From CAZEBW01 sp964510205 (GTDB lineage: Bacteria > Chloroflexota > Anaerolineae > VGOG01), in assembly GCA_964510205.1 (NCBI GenBank), contig CAZEBW010000115.1, positions 1 through 8,589 of the forward strand: a DNA stretch of 8,589 bases, given 5' to 3'. The translations under genes were made by a program, and so were the position numbers. Under the pieces are notes generated by a model, which was given only the letters and a program-made list of their open reading frames with translations, did no database searches and had not been told where the DNA came from. Shown here in pieces: positions 1 to 5,439 of the stretch (within the stretch, counting starts at the first letter, position 1; each line of letters starts with the position of its first letter).

Positions 1-38
1 CCAGCAGTGGCTGTCTCTCGCAGCCACATCAACAGGGT

Positions 39-63
39 GACTTTTGCGCTATTGCGAAAGAAC
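39..63. repeat. Possible tail of an off-window copy of the two-hairpin element
   Basis: This 25-bp stretch matches positions 158-182, the right end of the hairpin element that follows, at 20 of 25 positions, including GACTTTTGC at the start and GAAAGAAC at the end. A 7-bp stem (GTGGCTG/CAGCCAC) lies just upstream at about positions 8-28. The simplest reading is that another copy of the element ends here and continues to the left of the window, giving a tandem spacing of 119 bp. A chance similarity is possible, because only the tail is visible. Confidence 0.4.
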
Positions 64-174
64 GCATTGCGGTAAAAGTAACACTTCCACGCTCGCGATG
101 GATTGTCAAATCCGTCGCCCAGCGGCTGGATCTGGCGATCCAGCCGGAGCAAAGTGCGACTTTTGCCCCGATGT
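64..174. repeat. Two-hairpin structured element, copy 1
   Basis: An outer imperfect stem pairs 64-69 with 169-174, GGTAAAAGT (71-79) with ACTTTTGCC (159-167), CACTT (82-86) with AAGTG (152-156), and GCTC (91-94) with GAGC (147-150). Inside it are two hairpins. Hairpin 1 is 95-118, with a 10-bp stem, one T-G wobble and loop GTCA. Hairpin 2 is 123-146, with a perfect 10-bp stem and loop TGGC. The innermost outer pairs directly abut both hairpins, giving a junction-like fold. Perfect 8-bp direct repeats GAAAGAAC flank the element at 56-63 and 175-182. A second copy lies at 5436-5556. There is no T-tract, so it is not a classical intrinsic terminator, although it lies 3' of the minus-strand DegV operon. 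Whether it acts as RNA or DNA is unknown. Confidence 0.75.
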
Positions 175-246
175 GAAAGAACATACGCGGGCAGAATTTA
201 CGGACTCCCTCTATATTTGATCCGTTCATCCTGCCGATCCGCCGTT

Positions 247-1098
247 CTAAACCTTGTAGGAAACGAGGCCGACGATGCCTGGGCCGCCATGCACGGTCAG
301 CGAGCAAGCGAGGGGCACAACCATCATCTCATCCACGTTGAAGGTGCTCTCCAATCGCTTCCCCAATTCCTCGGCCTCTTCGGGAACTTCCGCGTGAGGG
401 ATGCCTATCTTCAGCGGCTCGGTTGTGCCAACCGCCTCTGCCGTCAGCTCCACCATGCGATCAATGGCCTTGCTTCTGGTTCGCACGTTCTGGAAAGCCT
501 CTAGCACGCCGTCTTCCACCTTGATGACGGGCTTGACATTGAGGAGCGAGGCCAGCGCTCCGGCCAGCTTACCCACCCGTCCACTTTTCTGAAGATACTT
601 CAGGGTGGATGGCGTAAGATAGAGGAACATCCTGTCCCGTATGCCCTCTAGCATCTCCACGATGTCCGCCATGCTCTGGCCCTCCTCGGCGGCCCTGGCG
701 GCGGCGAGCACCTGGTAGCCCGTGCCGATGGAGATGGACAGGCTGTCGAAGACCTCAATGTCGGCCTCGGGCAAGGACTCGGCCAACAAGGACTTGGCCA
801 ACTCCGCCGACTGACAGGTGCCGCTGTGCTTGGAAGTGACGTGGATGGATATGATAGAATGGCCTTCTTCTACCAAAGGCCGATACACCTCGACGAGTTG
901 CCCAGGCGAGGGCTGCGACGAGGTGGGCATGACCGGATACTCGTCAAGCTTGCGCAAGAAGGTCGAACGATCAATCTCGATGCCTTCTTGATAGGTCTCC
1001 GTGCCGAACTGAATGTTGATAGGCACTTCCCGGATGTCGTACCTCTCCATTAGCTCTTGAGGGACATCGGCGGTGCTGTCGGTAACGATCTTGATCAT
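247..1098 (-). CDS. DegV family fatty-acid-binding protein (FakB-like)
   Basis: The 283-residue product has the usual DegV length. It is expected to be a cytoplasmic carrier that holds a fatty acid while the kinase FakA phosphorylates its carboxylate, feeding exogenous or recycled fatty acids into phospholipid synthesis. Family signatures are in order: TDSTADVP (6-13), TSSQPSPG (59-66), TSKHSGT (88-94), SGRVGK (172-177) and HGGPG (270-274). The Thr/Ser and His motifs are those that line the fatty-acid head-group site in characterised DegV/FakB proteins. The ATG overlaps the upstream gene's TGA by 4 bp (ATGA), which predicts translational coupling. A strong GGAGG Shine-Dalgarno sequence at 1109-1105 sits 6 nt before it, inside the end of the upstream gene. 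No fakA-like DAK kinase is visible in the window. The family call is firm; the ligand is inferred. Confidence 0.93.
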   Translation of the reverse strand: MIKIVTDSTADVPQELMERYDIREVPINIQFGTETYQEGIEIDRSTFLRKLDEYPVMPTSSQPSPGQLVEVYRPLVEEGHSIISIHVTSKHSGTCQSAELAKSLLAESLPEADIEVFDSLSISIGTGYQVLAAARAAEEGQSMADIVEMLEGIRDRMFLYLTPSTLKYLQKSGRVGKLAGALASLLNVKPVIKVEDGVLEAFQNVRTRSKAIDRMVELTAEAVGTTEPLKIGIPHAEVPEEAEELGKRLESTFNVDEMMVVPLACSLTVHGGPGIVGLVSYKV

Positions 1099-2066
1099 CT
1101 TTCCCCTCCCTCCCCCCGATTGAGGTAAACTATGGCCAAACCTCCTCGGCCAATATACCTAGCGACGGAAGAACCGATATCATCCATGTACGAGTTTGCA
1201 ACGTTTAGCTCGCCCTTCACCTGCTCCAAGAAATCCTCCGCCTTTTCTCTGGCCAGAGAATGTAGGACGTAGACATCTATTCTGCTATCCCCCACCCTCT
1301 CCCTCACCAACTCAATCATCTTTCTTCTCGCCTTCCGTTCGCCTCTCACCGTGGCCGCCCCTTCAAGATAGCCATCCCGTAACTCCAACACGGGCTTTAT
1401 TCTCAACAAGGCGCCCAAGAAGGCCCGCAATCCCCCGACTCTATCCACCACATACTCCAGTGTGTTGAGGATCAAGTATAGGCCGGTGTTTCTCTTGGCA
1501 GCGATCATCTCCCCCACAACTTCATCAACAGACCCTCCTTTGCCGATGGCCTTGAGAGCTTCGATCGCTATCAGACCAGCGCCTCCGGAAGCAAAGTCAG
1601 TGTTCATCACCGCAATGACCGGGGCGGGCAAGCCGCCTATCTCAGCCAATCTATCCTCTAATCGAGGGTCATTGGAATGAACAGCATGTAGCCCCTCTTC
1701 CCGAAACGCTTCTTCGTGAGGATCAATGGCCACCACTTGCGCGCCCTCCACTCGCCTGGCGCTTTGGACTGCGGCGCTGAAAACGCCGGTCAGCCGGGAA
1801 CTGGGCGTGGGGTAGACGATGGTCGAGTGTTCGGCGAGAAGGTCATGGTAGAAAGACAGGAACTCTCCGATGCCCGGCACAGCCGTAGACGGGCGTTCCG
1901 TGGATGTCTCCAAAAGGGTGTGGAATTCCTCAGATGTGATGTCCACGCCATCTCTGTACTCTTTTCCTGCAGCGTGTATGGGCACGTGAATGATGGCGAC
2001 GCCATATTCTTCTATGAACTCCCTGGGCATGACGGTAGTGCTGTCTATGAGCAAAGTTGTGCTCAA
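1095..2066 (-). CDS. Divergent DegV family protein with an internal insertion
   Basis: The 323-residue product aligns along its length with the downstream DegV paralogue. Shared features are an N-terminal LLIDSTTVMP strand-loop, a SRLTGVFSAAVQSA counterpart of the SGT motif (90-103), NTLEYVVDRVGG (201-212) and LRIKPVLELRDGYLE (221-235). It is about 40 residues longer. The extra part is a charged insertion at about 115-148, between the strand AQVVAID and the strand APVIAVMNTD. The C-terminal HGGPG motif is replaced by YIGRGG (304-309), so the conserved His is missing. It may bind a different lipid or act as a regulatory partner of the canonical DegV. It starts at TTG (2066), preceded by AAGGGG about 8 nt upstream. 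The sigma-factor gene ends 19 bp upstream, so co-transcription is likely. Confidence 0.85.
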   Translation of the reverse strand: MSTTLLIDSTTVMPREFIEEYGVAIIHVPIHAAGKEYRDGVDITSEEFHTLLETSTERPSTAVPGIGEFLSFYHDLLAEHSTIVYPTPSSRLTGVFSAAVQSARRVEGAQVVAIDPHEEAFREEGLHAVHSNDPRLEDRLAEIGGLPAPVIAVMNTDFASGGAGLIAIEALKAIGKGGSVDEVVGEMIAAKRNTGLYLILNTLEYVVDRVGGLRAFLGALLRIKPVLELRDGYLEGAATVRGERKARRKMIELVRERVGDSRIDVYVLHSLAREKAEDFLEQVKGELNVANSYMDDIGSSVARYIGRGGLAIVYLNRGEGGER

Positions 2067-2085
2067 TCTTGCTTCCCCTTCTGAC

Positions 2086-2640
2086 TCAAAACCCTCTCTT
2101 CTCCAGGTCTTCTCTCAGGTCAATGAGGGTGCGGTAGTACAGAGACTTGATCGCTCCCACGCTGCGGCCCAGCACCTGGCCGATCTCAGCGTTAGACATG
2201 CCCTCCATCAGCTTGAGGATGAGCAGTTGTTGGCGGTCGGAAGGGAGCCGCTTGATGGCCTCCAGGAGGGCCGCTCGTTCCTCGTTGGCCTGGGTCTGAT
2301 CCTCCGGCATGCTCTTGCTGCGCTGCCTTTCCAGGAGCCAGTCATCCAACGCCACAACCTTATGTCGGCTGCGGTCGCGGAGCCAGTTAGCCACCAGGTT
2401 GTGGGCGATTCGATAGAGCCAGGCCGAGAAAGGCAAGCCCCTGCTCTCATAGCGATCTATGTTGGCCAGGGCGCGGTGAAAGGTCCGCGAGGTGAGGTCT
2501 TCGGCATCGTGGCGGTTGCTGGTGCGGCGATAGATGTAGCCATAGATCTTCCGCACGTACTTTGTGTACAAAACGCCGAAGGCCTCCGGATCCTGTTTGG
2601 CCCTCTCTACCAAAGCTTCTTCTTTTTCCGTCTCCACCAC
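2086..2640 (-). CDS. ECF-type sigma-70 family RNA polymerase sigma factor
   Basis: The 184-residue product has the two-domain layout of extracytoplasmic-function sigma factors. Region 2 lies at about 20-92 (FGVLYTKYVRKIYGYI, then the DAEDLTSRTFHRAL helix, then FSAWLYRIAHNLVANWLRD). Region 4 lies at about 122-177 (LPSDRQQLLILKLMEGMSNAEIGQVLG followed by a recognition helix, VGAIKSLYYRTLIDLRE). A linker joins them, and there is no region 1.1 or 3. It would direct RNA polymerase to a specific promoter set. The start is GTG at 2640, with a second GTG directly after it and AAAGGG about 8 nt upstream. It is the first gene of an apparent operon with two DegV genes, so it may couple lipid status to transcription, but this is inference. 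No anti-sigma gene adjoins it in the window. Confidence 0.92.
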   Translation of the reverse strand: MVETEKEEALVERAKQDPEAFGVLYTKYVRKIYGYIYRRTSNRHDAEDLTSRTFHRALANIDRYESRGLPFSAWLYRIAHNLVANWLRDRSRHKVVALDDWLLERQRSKSMPEDQTQANEERAALLEAIKRLPSDRQQLLILKLMEGMSNAEIGQVLGRSVGAIKSLYYRTLIDLREDLEKRGF

Positions 2641-2659
2641 AGAAGAGCCCTTTCTTGCG

Positions 2660-2697
2660 GCCCTTCAGCGCGATTTGTTATTACAACACCGAAGGGC
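2660..2697 (-). promoter_or_regulatory. Leader hairpin upstream of the sigma-factor gene
   Basis: In the predicted leader, GCCCTTC (2697-2691) is perfectly complementary to GAAGGGC (2666-2660), giving a 7-bp stem with a 24-nt loop. The loop holds a small TTGT/ACAA hairpin. The same GCCCTT can pair 6/6 with AAGGGC at 2652-2647, which includes the likely Shine-Dalgarno sequence of the sigma gene. Two mutually exclusive pairings are therefore possible, one leaving the ribosome binding site free and the other masking it. Seen only as complementarity; regulation is an inference. Confidence 0.35.
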
Positions 2698-2753
2698 GGC
2701 AATGGTTGCGGAGTTCTAGGTAACGAGGCGACAAGGAACAAGGAATTGCAATA

Positions 2754-2782
2754 AGTATACCAGGGTTTCCGCATGTGGTCAA
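2754..2782 (-). promoter_or_regulatory. Sigma70-type promoter for the sigma-degV-degV operon
   Basis: Reading the minus strand, TTGACC (2782-2777) is followed by exactly 17 nt and then TATACT (2759-2754). Each hexamer is close to consensus. Initiation would fall near 2747 and give a leader of about 107 nt before the GTG at 2640. The housekeeping-like hexamers suggest the operon is read by the main sigma factor and not only by its own product. Confidence 0.65.
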
Positions 2783-2810
2783 TAAGCGGCGCATTTCGGT
2801 CTTGGGGCAG

Positions 2811-2843
2811 GTGTCATTGCGAGCCGAAGGCGAAGCAATCCCC
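2811..2843 (+). repeat. Half copy of the GTGTCATTGCGAG palindromic repeat
   Basis: The stretch opens with GTGTCATTGCGAG and ends with CGAAGCAATCCCC, matching the two conserved blocks of the left half of the complete element at 3657-3745, with a shorter spacer between them. The right half is absent. It lies between the divergent promoters of the sigma operon and the secreted-protein gene, and may be a decayed remnant. Confidence 0.6.
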
Positions 2844-2860
2844 TGTCAATAACGCCCACC

Positions 2861-2889
2861 TTGTCCTCAAGGGCTTTTTGTGCTAAACT
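2861..2889 (+). promoter_or_regulatory. Candidate promoter of the secreted-protein gene
   Basis: TTGTCC (2861-2866), a 17-nt spacer and TAAACT (2884-2889) each match the sigma70 consensus at four of six positions. Initiation near 2896 would leave a leader of about 25 nt. It is weaker than the divergent minus-strand promoter. Confidence 0.4.
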
Positions 2890-2909
2890 TATAGTGGAAC
2901 AAGCTCTGG

Positions 2910-2915
2910 AAGGAG
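2910..2915 (+). promoter_or_regulatory. Ribosome binding site that fixes the start at 2921
   Basis: AAGGAG lies 5 nt before ATG 2921. It favours that start over the in-frame TTG at 2861, which would add 20 residues in front of an otherwise typical signal peptide and would overlap the candidate promoter. Confidence 0.75.
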
Positions 2916-2920
2916 TTCAG

Positions 2921-3622
2921 ATGATTAAGAAGACTTCAGCTCTCAGCCTGTTGGCCGCCCTTCTGGCGGGGCTTTGCATGGCGAGTCCTTTCGCCGTTGG
3001 GCTAGAGGCCGCGCCGCCGCAGCAAGAGGCAGTGATCACTTCGCCTCGGGATCGAGACGTGGTGCGCGGCCAAGTGATCATCAAAGGAACAGCCACCACC
3101 CCCAATTTCTGGAAATACGAGATCCACTACGCGCCGGAACCCAACCCCACCGATCAGTGGATGCTGGTGGGGGATGTTCACGAAGCGCAGATCACGGATG
3201 GCCGCTTGGAAGCCTGGGATACGTCCCTGCTGCCCGATGGGACCTACAGCCTGCGGCTCAGGGTCGTTCGCGTGGACGGCAACTACGACGAGTACTACGT
3301 GCGCCAGATTTCGGTGGTCAATGCCCAGCCCACGGAGACGCCGACGGCAACACCAACTCCGCCGGCCACCCACACTCCCCTCCCCCCCACGCCCACGGTG
3401 ATCATCGAACAGCCGCCCACATCTACCCCCCGGCCCACCTCAACCCCTGGGCCGGCTCAGGCCACGCCGGAGCCAGAAGAAGAAAGCGGGCTCAATATCA
3501 CCGTGCAGGGGCTGGGTCAAGCCTTGCTCTACGGCGCGGGAGCAACCGTCAGCCTGTTCCTGCTGATGGCCGTCATCAGCATCTTGCGGCGACTCATCTC
3601 CTGGCTGATAGCGCAGTTCTAA
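2921..3622 (+). CDS. Secreted, C-terminally anchored Ig-like domain protein
   Basis: The 233-residue product has four parts. An N-terminal signal peptide comes first (MIKKT, then a hydrophobic stretch, with cleavage probable near residues 28-32). A beta-rich domain at about 36-133 follows, running from VITSPRDRDVVRGQVIIKG to YYVRQISVVN and resembling bacterial Ig-like/fibronectin-like sandwiches. A Thr/Pro-rich linker spans about 136-182. A C-terminal membrane helix at about 201-222 is followed by RRLISW. The topology would be outside-facing with a short cytoplasmic tail. No catalytic motif is visible, so it may be an envelope or adhesion protein, or an accessory domain for a partner. The gene stands alone between repeats, divergent from the sigma operon. 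A regulatory link to that sigma factor is possible but unsupported. The function is unrecognised. Confidence 0.82.
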   Translation: MIKKTSALSLLAALLAGLCMASPFAVGLEAAPPQQEAVITSPRDRDVVRGQVIIKGTATTPNFWKYEIHYAPEPNPTDQWMLVGDVHEAQITDGRLEAWDTSLLPDGTYSLRLRVVRVDGNYDEYYVRQISVVNAQPTETPTATPTPPATHTPLPPTPTVIIEQPPTSTPRPTSTPGPAQATPEPEEESGLNITVQGLGQALLYGAGATVSLFLLMAVISILRRLISWLIAQF

Positions 3623-3656
3623 AGAATAGGTGGTCCCCCGCTTGGGTGTCGCTGCC

Positions 3657-3745
3657 GTGTCATTGCGAGCGACCGTAAGGAGCGAAGCAATCTCCTACGA
3701 GCGAGTTGGGGATTGCTTCGGCAAAAAGACGCCTCGCAATGACAC
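3657..3745. repeat. Palindromic GTGTCATTGCGAG repeat, complete copy
   Basis: The ends GTGTCATTGCGAG (3657-3669) and CTCGCAATGACAC (3733-3745) are a perfect 13-bp inverted repeat. Inside, CGAAGCAATC (3683-3692) pairs with GATTGCTTCG (3711-3720). I see no target-site duplication. Repeats of this general wording (CATTGCGAG with GCGAAGCAATC) are familiar to me as dispersed palindromes in several bacterial genomes, where they create spurious short open frames. It occupies the gap between the secreted-protein gene and pth, next to the 91-bp element. Confidence 0.8.
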
Positions 3746-3786
3746 AAACAGCCCTTTTGGGCGTAGCAACACTCCACAGGGAGACT

Positions 3787-3877
3787 CAGTAGATGGAAAT
3801 TCTGAAGCAGCGCGGGCTCCCACGCCCGCGAATCGGCGGCGTGGGAGCCGCCTCTGCTAGTAATTTTCCATCTACTG
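3787..3877 (+). mobile_element. 91-bp MITE-like element, copy 1 (upstream of pth)
   Basis: The element begins CAGTAGATGGAAA and ends with its exact 13-bp inverse, TTTCCATCTACTG. The 5 bp on each side are identical (AGACT at 3782-3786 and 3878-3882), a perfect target-site duplication. It carries no coding capacity, so it would need a transposase supplied elsewhere. Two internal hairpins lie at 3811-3830 (loop TCCCAC) and 3835-3852 (loop GTGGGA). Their loops are complementary to each other, and the whole element can also fold into one long hairpin. The second copy, in reverse orientation at 4499-4589, matches at 82 of 91 positions by my manual alignment. The parent insertion-sequence family cannot be told from the ends. 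Confidence 0.9.
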
Positions 3878-3906
3878 AGACTACCAAAGAATAAAATGGA
3901 CAGATA

Positions 3907-4497
3907 ATGCAAGCTTTCAAACGTTTGAGCATAGCAAAACTCATCGTAGGCCTGGGCAACCCCGGCCGAAAGTACGCCGGCAGCAGGCACAACGTCGGCT
4001 TTCAGTGCCTCGACCGCCTGGCCAGGGCCTGGGGTCTGTCGTTCAGCAGGCGAAAGCACAAGGCGCTGCTGGCGCAGGGCCAGATCGCCGGCCTCGAAGT
4101 CATCCTGGCCAAGCCACAGACCTTCATGAATCTGAGCGGCCAGTCGGTGCAGCGGATGGCCCGCTTCTACCAAGTTCCCCCCGACAGCATCCTGGTGATC
4201 TACGACGACCTGGACCTGCCCCTGGGCGCGATCCGTCTGCGCCCCGAAGGCGGTTCGGGTGGGCACAAAGGGATGAGGTCCATCATAGAGCACTTCGGCA
4301 GCAGCAGCTTTCCTCGTTTGCGGGTGGGCATCGGCCGCCCAACCCACGGCGACCCCGTGGACTACGTCCTGGACGAGTTCACCCTCGACGAGCGAATCGC
4401 CATCGAGGAGGTCTACGACCGGGCCGTTTCCGCTGTGGAACTCTGGCTGACTGAAGGCATGGCGGCCGCCATGAATGAATACAACCTGAATCCATAA
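3907..4497 (+). CDS. pth: Peptidyl-tRNA hydrolase (Pth)
   Basis: The 196-residue product is the usual length for bacterial Pth, which cleaves the ester bond of peptidyl-tRNA released from stalled ribosomes so that the tRNA can be reused. Motifs are in order: LIVGLGNPG (12-20, Asn18), SRHNVGF (26-32, catalytic His28), KPQTFMNLSGQSV (69-81, Asn75), IYDDLDLPLG (98-107, Asp100) and GGSGGHKGMRSII (115-127). The position of E. coli Asn114 appears to be Lys121; I think a basic residue there occurs in other Pth proteins. ATG 3907 has only a weak upstream ribosome site and gives about eight extra residues before the conserved core. TTG 3925 is an alternative start with no better site. The gene is bracketed by two inverted 91-bp elements, and the downstream one was inserted at its stop codon. 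Confidence 0.96.
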   Translation: MQAFKRLSIAKLIVGLGNPGRKYAGSRHNVGFQCLDRLARAWGLSFSRRKHKALLAQGQIAGLEVILAKPQTFMNLSGQSVQRMARFYQVPPDSILVIYDDLDLPLGAIRLRPEGGSGGHKGMRSIIEHFGSSSFPRLRVGIGRPTHGDPVDYVLDEFTLDERIAIEEVYDRAVSAVELWLTEGMAAAMNEYNLNP

Positions 4498-4498
4498 T

Positions 4499-4589
4499 CA
4501 GTAGGTGGGAAATCACTAGCAGAGGCGGCTCCCACGCCGCCGATCCGCGGGCATGGGAGCCCGCTCTGCTTCAAAATTCTCATCTACTG
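4499..4589 (-). mobile_element. 91-bp MITE-like element, copy 2 (inverted, at the pth stop codon)
   Basis: This is the reverse complement of copy 1 with nine differences, eight of them transitions. It also has a perfect 5-bp target-site duplication, ATAAT at 4494-4498 and 4590-4594. The left duplication contains the pth stop codon TAA (4495-4497), so the insertion hit the end of the gene yet kept it intact. Removing the element and one ATAAT would place the methyltransferase ATG 30 nt after the pth stop. The internal hairpins are preserved (GGCGGC/GCCGCC and GCGGGC/GCCCGC stems), with one loop base changed. Copy 2's terminal repeats are less perfect than those of copy 1. Confidence 0.9.
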
Positions 4590-4623
4590 ATAATATCCAA
4601 AAACAAGAGAGGAGCAAAACCGA

Positions 4624-5439
4624 ATGAGCACAGGTAAATGGTTCGACGACGACTTCTTGAAAGACAAACCCAACTTCGCTCGCATATACGATTTCCTTTT
4701 GGGCGGCTATCACAACTTCGAGACCGACCGGCTTGCAGCCCAAAAAGTGATCGAAATCCATCCCAATGCCCGGCTATCTACCCAAGCCTGCCGCGCATTC
4801 CTGCGTCGGGTCGTCCGCTTCCTCGCCGAGCAGGGCATTGACCAATTTCTCGACATCGGTTCCGGTATACCAACCCAGGGCAACGTCCACGAAGTGGCTC
4901 AGGAAATCAACCCCGCCGCCCGCGTCGTCTACGTGGACATAGACCCCGTGGCCGTGAACCACAGCCTGGCCCTGCTGAAGGACAACCCCACCGTCACCAC
5001 CATTCGGGCCGACGCCCGATATCCCGACAAGATCCTTGAGCACGAAGCGGTCAAGAGCTTGCTCGATTTCAGCCGGCCGGTGGCGGTGCTGCTCCTGCTG
5101 ATCGTTCACTCCATTCCAGACGACGACGAGGCGTACCCCGCAGTCCACACCCTGCGCCAGGCCCTGGCGCCGGGCAGCTACATGGCTCTTTCACACACTT
5201 CGATGGAAGGGGCCTCACCTGAAGTCATAGAGAAACTGGAGAAGATCGGCGCTGCCTCCCCTACTCCCGGCAGAGCGCGCTCGCGGGATGACATTCTAAG
5301 GTTTTTCGAGGGATTTGAGCTGCTCGAGCCGGGTTTGGTGCACCTCCCGCTCTGGCGGCCAGACGGGCCAGAAGACATTTTCCTCGACCAACCGGAGCAA
5401 GTCCTGGTCCTCGGCGGGGTGGGGCGCAAAGTCAAGTAA
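4624..5439 (+). CDS. SAM-dependent methyltransferase, Methyltransf_19 (DUF574) type
   Basis: The 271-residue product matches the whole length of this class I family, which is best known from actinobacteria and has no settled substrate. Characteristic features are RIYDFLLGGYHNFETDR (20-36), RAFLRRVVRFLAEQG (57-71), the SAM-binding motif FLDIGSGIPTQGNVHEV (75-91), the ribose-binding acid in VVYVDIDP (Asp105), IRADAR (127-132), and strand 4 VLLLLIVHSIPDDDEA (155-170). A LAPGSYMALSH block (181-191) follows. The start is supported by GAGAGGAG about 9 nt upstream. The spacing to pth was probably only 30 nt before a 91-bp element inserted. The stop codon TAA lies in the outer stem of the hairpin element at 5436-5556. 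Family confidence is high; the reaction target is unknown. Confidence 0.93.
   Translation: MSTGKWFDDDFLKDKPNFARIYDFLLGGYHNFETDRLAAQKVIEIHPNARLSTQACRAFLRRVVRFLAEQGIDQFLDIGSGIPTQGNVHEVAQEINPAARVVYVDIDPVAVNHSLALLKDNPTVTTIRADARYPDKILEHEAVKSLLDFSRPVAVLLLLIVHSIPDDDEAYPAVHTLRQALAPGSYMALSHTSMEGASPEVIEKLEKIGAASPTPGRARSRDDILRFFEGFELLEPGLVHLPLWRPDGPEDIFLDQPEQVLVLGGVGRKVK

Noticed and set aside
1990..2754. 254-codon open frame on the plus strand
   Set aside because: It lies antisense to the sigma factor, the end of the DegV gene and the leader. The minus strand carries well-conserved motifs and the promoter.
2852..2879. Terminator-like GCCC/GGGC stem followed by TTTTT
   Set aside because: There is no plus-strand gene upstream for it to end, the stem is only 4 bp with an internal bulge, and the site overlaps a plausible promoter.
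4267..4272. Lys at the usual Asn114 position of Pth as a sign of an inactive enzyme
   Set aside because: All other active-site residues (Asn18, His28, Asn75, Asp100) are present, and I believe basic residues occur here in other bacterial Pth proteins, so inactivity is not supported.
3619..4347. 242-codon open frame on the minus strand across pth and the upstream repeats
   Set aside because: It runs through two repeat elements and antisense to the conserved Pth motifs. Its similarity to proteins elsewhere would come from the repeats themselves.
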